Assembly: GCA_036340635.1 (NCBI GenBank)
Contig: JAYYYF010000027.1
Span: 1 to 36,852, forward strand
Length of the DNA: 36,852 nt
Origin: GCA-002728855 sp036340635
GTDB taxonomy: Bacteria > Bacteroidota > Bacteroidia > Flavobacteriales > Flavobacteriaceae
Direction of reading: 5' to 3'
The position numbers and the translations under genes are program-made. Numbering within the stretch: position 1 is the stretch's first letter; the number at the start of each line of letters is the position of its first letter. Below the pieces are notes generated by a model. That model saw only the letters and a list, made by a program, of their open reading frames with translations, did not search any database and was not told the DNA's origin. This document shows positions 33,401-36,852 of this stretch, piece after piece.

Positions 33401-33555
33401 TGACTTATTTTGGAGTAAACTTTTATTTAGTTGGACTTCACTCTTATGCTAGTGGAGATAAGGTAATAACTCCTGATTTTATTTATTATTCTTTATTGGC
33501 AGTTTTTATTTTAGGATCTCTATCATATTTCCGTTCTAAGAAGTTTTTTTTATGA
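30427..33555 (+). CDS. ccsBA: Fused cytochrome c synthase ResB/CcsA (System II, CcsBA)
   Basis: 1042-residue membrane protein that carries heme across the membrane and attaches it to apocytochrome c. The N-terminal part (about 1-470) is ResB/Ccs1-like, with helices near the start and again at 430-455 around a large periplasmic region. A second periplasmic stretch covers about 490-735. The C-terminal CcsA part has the heme-handling WWD motif (residues about 936-955, WGRYWGWDPKETWAL) and flanking histidines (IHVAIIVASY upstream, HSYASG downstream). Fusion of the two subunits is usual in Bacteroidota. Its stop codon abuts that of the convergent metalloprotease. Confidence 0.92.
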   Translation: MKTKVANFFFSTRLTSIYFILLIVSMGMGTFIESWYGINTARIWIYNAFWFELIFFLLGINFFGNIFRYKLLRKEKWAVLFMHLSFILILLGAFTTRYFGYEGVMPIREGKTENIFLSEKTYLTIFADGQIDGVLRRKKIEFDLLLSENTNNKISLEDHFNGIPFSINFKSFVEGVVEELVLDDEGDRYIKIVEASGGSRHDHYVKEGEVASIHNILFTLNNSIPGAINIRSDKGLYYLNSPFDGDFMVMATQKTGDVNKNTEVPLELRALYSLANLQFVIPEPPLRGQFDWIKVNSPDIQTQDLLKLEVESQGEKEIVSLLGAKGIVNDMKMIKIGELDFYFKYGSIPIQLPFSIRLNDFIAEKYPGTEKSYSSFMSKVTVEDKSSFDYDIYMNNILDHGGYRFFQASFDPDEKGTVLSVNNDFWGTLITYTGYIFLYVSMMGIFFYGKTRFKNLSNGLKKINSKGKLLTIFFVFVFGIEAGAQERTFSLETKFNYDSLIQANKVPKSHASKFGQILIQDVRGRMKPVNTFSSELIRKISKRDNYNNLNSDQILISIIQTPVLWYNVPIIFLKRGNDSIRKIIGLGDKEKYASFVSFFDENGNYKIANQLEEAYRSSVPNQFQKDFIEVDRKVNLLYSALEGKILKFFPIPEDSNNKWVSYQELKDFNFRGRDSLYVYNILPLYFNSLRIAKEDVDYGQPEDLLNSLIGFQRKYGEKIIPSDQKINTEILYNKVNIFERLFKCYLYISLIFFVLVLIQIFKGSRVVNFLIKILKYLILALFVSHTLGLIFRGYISGHAPWSDAYESMIYVAWATLFFGLIFGRRSHLTIASTTFVSSMILMIAHWNWLDPAIANLQPVLDSYWLMIHVAIIVASYGPFSLGMIIGSVCLLLMILLNNKNRDKLKTKISELTIINEMSLTIGLIMLTIGNFLGAMWANESWGRYWGWDPKETWALISIMVYAFVIHIRLIPGLRTPWLFNFLSIIAFSSILMTYFGVNFYLVGLHSYASGDKVITPDFIYYSLLAVFILGSLSYFRSKKFFL

Positions 33556-35913
33556 ACGATCAACTTCTTTAATCAAATTATGACAATAATTGTAGTGAGT
33601 TTTTAGTAGATCATCATTATTTTTTTTCAAATTTTTAAAATAACGTTCCATCTCACCAATCTTTTTGTATAAATAACCTTGTATTTCAGGATTCAATTTT
33701 TGATCTTTTGATAATTCAATAATTCTTATCACATAATTCTTTTGAAGATTTCTTTCATAAAGGTCAGGATTAGATTTGTTTGAGATTAAGTCTCTCTGAA
33801 GAGTATTAATCAAAGTATAAAGTCCAATTGGATTGCCTTTAAGGGTAGATTCAACAGAAAGTATCCGATTTAAAGATGTTGTGCTTAAAATCCTGTAGAG
33901 AGCAGATTTTTGAAGATTTGTAATTTTCTCTAAAGTACCTTTTGATTCAATTTTTGAAATTAATTCTTTAGGTATTAGCCAATATTGGGTTTTCCATAAA
34001 TTTCTATCAAGCGAATTTAATGCTCTAAGCTGCTTATCCTTTGATACATTTATATATGGAATAGAATTTTGACCCTTGTTCATTCGAGTTTCATGAACAC
34101 CTCCAATAATATTTATTACGTGATATATATATCTTCTATAAACACTAATGAGTTCTCCATAAAGTTCTTTTAAATCATCATATGAAGCTCCATTTGGAGT
34201 TGTCCAGTCATCTAGATTATTGATTACAATTTTTAGGTTTTTGATCCCATAATCAGTAGCCTTGACAGGATCATCACCAATATTCTCAGTTTGCGAATTA
34301 GGATCGTCCCAAAATCCACCAAACATATACATTGGGTTCAAACTCTTTTTATCGACAAATTCCTTTAAAATTGTTTTTTCAGTCTGAGGATTTTCCCCTG
34401 GAAAATAACGATATCCCCACTCAATAGAGTAATCATCATAAGGGCCGAGTTGTCTTACAAATCTTATGTTCTTATCACCTGGTTGGGCAATGTAATTATA
34501 CCTTGCATAATCCATAATTGTCGTTGCGATTCCCATTTTTTGGGTAAAATTACCTGACCTTAATGAATCAACTGGATATGCGGAACTTGCCTTCATGTTA
34601 TGAGGAAGACCTAGAGCATGACCAATTTCATGGGAAATAACACGTCGCATCATTTCTCCTATTTCCTCCTCAGGAGTATTTAAAGTCCTAGCTTTGGGAT
34701 TAGCAGCACCAGTTTCTATTAGAAATCTATTTCGATAAGATCTTAAGTGATTATGATACCAGATTATATCACTTTCAATAATTTCTCCAGTTCTTGGATC
34801 TGATACACTTGGTCCTACAGCGTTTCTTGTAGTAGATGCAACATATCTTACCGTTGAATACCTTATATCTTCTGGACTAAAATCAGGATCCTCCTCTTTC
34901 GAGGGAGGGTCTTTAGCGATAATAACATTTTTAAAACCAGCTTTTTCAAAGGTGCTATTCCAATCTTCAATTCCTTTTTTAAAATAAGGTCTCCATTTAA
35001 TCGGTGTTGCAGGATCTAAATAATAAACTATTTGTTTTTTTGGCTCACTAAGTTCACCGTTTTTATAGGCTTGAATATCTTTTGGCTCCAATCGCCATTT
35101 TCTAATTAGTTCAATTTGATCTGATTTAAGTGCTTCTGATGAATAGTCATATTTTTTTAATGTAAACCAACCAACTCTTTTGTCAGCATAGCGAACAGGC
35201 ATTCTATTTTCTGGCAAAGCAATTATCGAATGATTTATTTGAAAGCTAAAGGTTTTTGTTTTATTATTCCATGGCAACTTATCAGCACCGAAGGTTAATG
35301 TGTGTAAAACCTCCGTATTTATCGGAAAGCTTCTAATGCTATTTATTTGACTTCTTTTTTTATCAACGCTTTTGATTTTATATTTATCTCTTTGGGTTTT
35401 AGTTATAATATTAAAACCAGGAGAATCAGTCATAAAGTAATTGGTTACGTCAATTAAAAATTTGTTTTTTTCGGAATTTTTTATTTCAAATGAAGCTAAA
35501 ATAGGAGAGAAATTATTTTCTATCACACTTAAACTAATTGGATCATTTTCAGAATAGATGTTAGTGTATGAAATTTGTTTTATCATAATTTTTTTCCCTT
35601 CTTTAGTAAAATGAATTAGATTTTCAGCTGTTTTTGATCCAGCATTTATATATGCTGAAAATCCTGAAGGCAACTGAGCGTATCTGGTAACCATGAGTAA
35701 ATCTTTTGAAAGAATCGAGTCTTGAATTTCAAAAAAAACTTTTTCTTTCTCTTTTGAAAAATAAGTGGTTATTAGACCACTTGTTTTTTTCATATTAACT
35801 GTAATTGAATCAATTTTCTTTGATTTTGATGATGCTTTTTTCTTGTTTTGAGAGTGTACGCTAATTGAAATAATTAAAAAAAGCGTTACAAAAATTATCC
35901 TGTAGATTTTCAT
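33550..35913 (-). CDS. Secreted zinc-dependent metalloprotease (metzincin type)
   Basis: 787 residues with a signal peptide (about 1-22, ending VHSQ) and a lysine/serine-rich linker. The large N-terminal beta region (about 50-280) corresponds to the DUF5117/DUF5118 part of this Bacteroidota family. The catalytic domain has an intact metzincin motif HEIGHALGLPH (H428, H432, H438 as zinc ligands, E429 as base) and a Met-turn TIMDYARYN about 45 residues later. The C-terminal 250 residues are helical. It is likely periplasmic or outer-membrane associated and degrades proteins or peptides. Divergent from the Asp-box protein at 36013, with 99 bases between. Confidence 0.9.
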   Translation of the reverse strand: MKIYRIIFVTLFLIISISVHSQNKKKASSKSKKIDSITVNMKKTSGLITTYFSKEKEKVFFEIQDSILSKDLLMVTRYAQLPSGFSAYINAGSKTAENLIHFTKEGKKIMIKQISYTNIYSENDPISLSVIENNFSPILASFEIKNSEKNKFLIDVTNYFMTDSPGFNIITKTQRDKYKIKSVDKKRSQINSIRSFPINTEVLHTLTFGADKLPWNNKTKTFSFQINHSIIALPENRMPVRYADKRVGWFTLKKYDYSSEALKSDQIELIRKWRLEPKDIQAYKNGELSEPKKQIVYYLDPATPIKWRPYFKKGIEDWNSTFEKAGFKNVIIAKDPPSKEEDPDFSPEDIRYSTVRYVASTTRNAVGPSVSDPRTGEIIESDIIWYHNHLRSYRNRFLIETGAANPKARTLNTPEEEIGEMMRRVISHEIGHALGLPHNMKASSAYPVDSLRSGNFTQKMGIATTIMDYARYNYIAQPGDKNIRFVRQLGPYDDYSIEWGYRYFPGENPQTEKTILKEFVDKKSLNPMYMFGGFWDDPNSQTENIGDDPVKATDYGIKNLKIVINNLDDWTTPNGASYDDLKELYGELISVYRRYIYHVINIIGGVHETRMNKGQNSIPYINVSKDKQLRALNSLDRNLWKTQYWLIPKELISKIESKGTLEKITNLQKSALYRILSTTSLNRILSVESTLKGNPIGLYTLINTLQRDLISNKSNPDLYERNLQKNYVIRIIELSKDQKLNPEIQGYLYKKIGEMERYFKNLKKNNDDLLKTHYNYCHNLIKEVDRS

Positions 35914-36012
35914 AACAATAAATCTTATTTATAAATAGTCTAAAAAAATAGTAATAAATTATTAAATTGTGTTTGTTACATCACTAAAAATTAAATTTAA
36001 ATACTTGTAGTT

Positions 36013-36852
36013 ATGAAAAAAATACTTTTGCTGTCAATCATATTTTTCTTATCCGAATCTTTTGATCTACATTCCCAGAGAAGATCAAATGTCAAAAACC
36101 AAAAATCAAATGACAATATTTCACTTAGTGCTTTTAAGTTTAGGAATGTAGGCCCTGCTTTTCTTTCTGGTCGAATTGCTGACATTTCAATTGATCCAAA
36201 TAATAGTAGTGTTTGGTATGTAGCCGTTGGTTCGGGGGGTGTTTGGAAAACTAAAAATTCAGGAACTACATGGAAACCTATTTTTGACAGTCAACCTTCC
36301 TATTCCATTGGATGTATAACGATAGATCCAAATAACACAAATACAATTTGGGTTGGAACAGGTGAAAATGTTGGTGGACGCCATGTTGGTTATGGAGATG
36401 GTATTTATAGGAGTATGGATGGTGGGAAAACATGGAAGAATATGGGGTTAAAAGAAACTGAACATATATCCAAGATAATTGTACATCCAGATAATTCAAA
36501 TATTATTTTGGTAGCTGCTCAAGGTCCGCTTTGGAGAAAAGGAGATCAGCGAGGTTTGTATTATTCAGATAATGGAGGGAAGAATTGGAAGAAGGTTTTA
36601 GGAAACTCAGAATGGACAGGTGTTACAGATATCGTAATTGATCATTCTAACCCTCAAGTAATGTACGCTGCTACATGGGATCGTCATAGAACTGTTGCTG
36701 CCTATATGGGGGGAGGTCCTGGCACGGCTATTCATAAATCAATTGACGGTGGCAAAAATTGGAAAAAACTCACAACTGGTTTACCCAAATCTAATATAGG
36801 TAAGATAGGTCTAGCAATATCTTCCCAAAAACCCAATGTAGTATATGCAGCA
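36013..36852 (+). CDS. Secreted Asp-box (sortilin/BNR-like) repeat protein, partial
   Basis: Open reading frame of 280 codons that runs off the right edge without a stop. It starts with a signal peptide (MKKILLLSIIFFLSESF). The mature part has FRNVGPAFLSGRIADI, the usual start of VPS10/sortilin-like or BNR 'glycosyl hydrolase' proteins of Bacteroidota. Four Asp-box repeats of the type SxDxGxxW follow (KNSGTTW, SMDGGKTW, SDNGGKNW, SIDGGKNW), each preceded by an xIDPxNxxxxW-like strand, as in a seven- or ten-bladed propeller. Full members are about 900-1100 residues, so most of the gene is missing. Despite the common label, enzymatic activity is unproven. The partner metalloprotease is divergent. 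Confidence 0.85.
   Translation, partial: MKKILLLSIIFFLSESFDLHSQRRSNVKNQKSNDNISLSAFKFRNVGPAFLSGRIADISIDPNNSSVWYVAVGSGGVWKTKNSGTTWKPIFDSQPSYSIGCITIDPNNTNTIWVGTGENVGGRHVGYGDGIYRSMDGGKTWKNMGLKETEHISKIIVHPDNSNIILVAAQGPLWRKGDQRGLYYSDNGGKNWKKVLGNSEWTGVTDIVIDHSNPQVMYAATWDRHRTVAAYMGGGPGTAIHKSIDGGKNWKKLTTGLPKSNIGKIGLAISSQKPNVVYAA

Noticed and set aside
30427..33555. Assembly-caused fusion of two cytochrome c biogenesis genes
   Set aside because: One continuous frame with a normal linker; fused ResB/CcsA proteins of this size are usual in Bacteroidota.
36278..36499. Minus-strand ORFs near the right edge (also 35997-36185)
   Set aside because: They are antisense to the clear Asp-box coding frame that runs to the end of the window.
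1..36852. CRISPR arrays, insertion sequences, phage or toxin-antitoxin genes
   Set aside because: No regularly spaced repeats, transposase or recombinase frames, terminal inverted repeats or known defence families were seen on either strand.

Overview
The window is AT-rich and gene-dense, and it comes from a Bacteroidota chromosome, most likely a marine Flavobacteriales lineage with a compact genome. The evidence is the set of Bacteroidota-type genes (probable DUF6452/DUF6048 pair next to rlmD, DUF4290 next to murA, DUF493, DUF2911, DUF2520, START-like protein, fused ResB/CcsA, NagB fused to a PIG-L domain) and the recurrent TAnnTTTG promoter element upstream of many genes. I see no phage, transposon, plasmid or CRISPR material. 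Most of the window reads as ordinary core chromosome.

Layout. 1-418: the 3' end of a 23S rRNA gene, a 5S rRNA gene and the rRNA operon terminator. 417-3016 (minus): rlmD, a small lipoprotein and a probable outer-membrane protein. 3138-5576 (plus): ornithine aminotransferase and a cysteine desulfurase. 5578-7912 (minus): a secreted M23 peptidase and an exported LpoB/CsgG-like protein. 8067-8850 (plus): a coiled-coil protein, zapA and a probable 6S RNA. 8961-12753 (minus): the glycerol operon glpK-glpD-glpF. 12888-16603 (plus): alkane monooxygenase alkB, a DUF4212/sodium-solute symporter pair and a secreted SGNH hydrolase. 16616-17308 (minus): cutC. 17427-19343 (plus): the NagB/PIG-L fusion. 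19362-19621 (minus): a 39-residue PepSY-like remnant and tRNA-Met. 19736-25650: a core block with a START-like protein, yqgE, HU, fmt, a NadR-like ATPase, DUF493, DUF4290, murA and an SRPBCC protein. 25717-30278: DUF2911, a second sodium-solute symporter, maf, a KdsC-like phosphatase and a DUF2520 protein. 30427-36852: the cytochrome c synthase fusion, a large secreted zinc metalloprotease and, running off the right edge, a secreted Asp-box (sortilin/BNR-like) protein.

How the parts work together. The best candidate for a coherent accessory function is 8961-16603. There a complete glycerol-uptake and oxidation operon is transcribed away from an operon that joins a membrane alkane hydroxylase to a small-acid-type symporter and a secreted esterase-like enzyme. 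This would suit an organism feeding on lipids, waxes or hydrocarbons and their breakdown products. The rest serves cell wall synthesis and remodelling (murA, M23), division (zapA), translation (rlmD, fmt, tRNA, rRNA), Fe-S and sulfur supply (cysteine desulfurase) and respiration (CcsBA). The least explained items are the small coiled-coil gene before zapA, the LpoB-like gene after the M23 peptidase, the lipoprotein/outer-membrane pair after rlmD, and the tiny PepSY-like ORF. I did not find a convincing wholly new system; the points worth checking are listed as findings.
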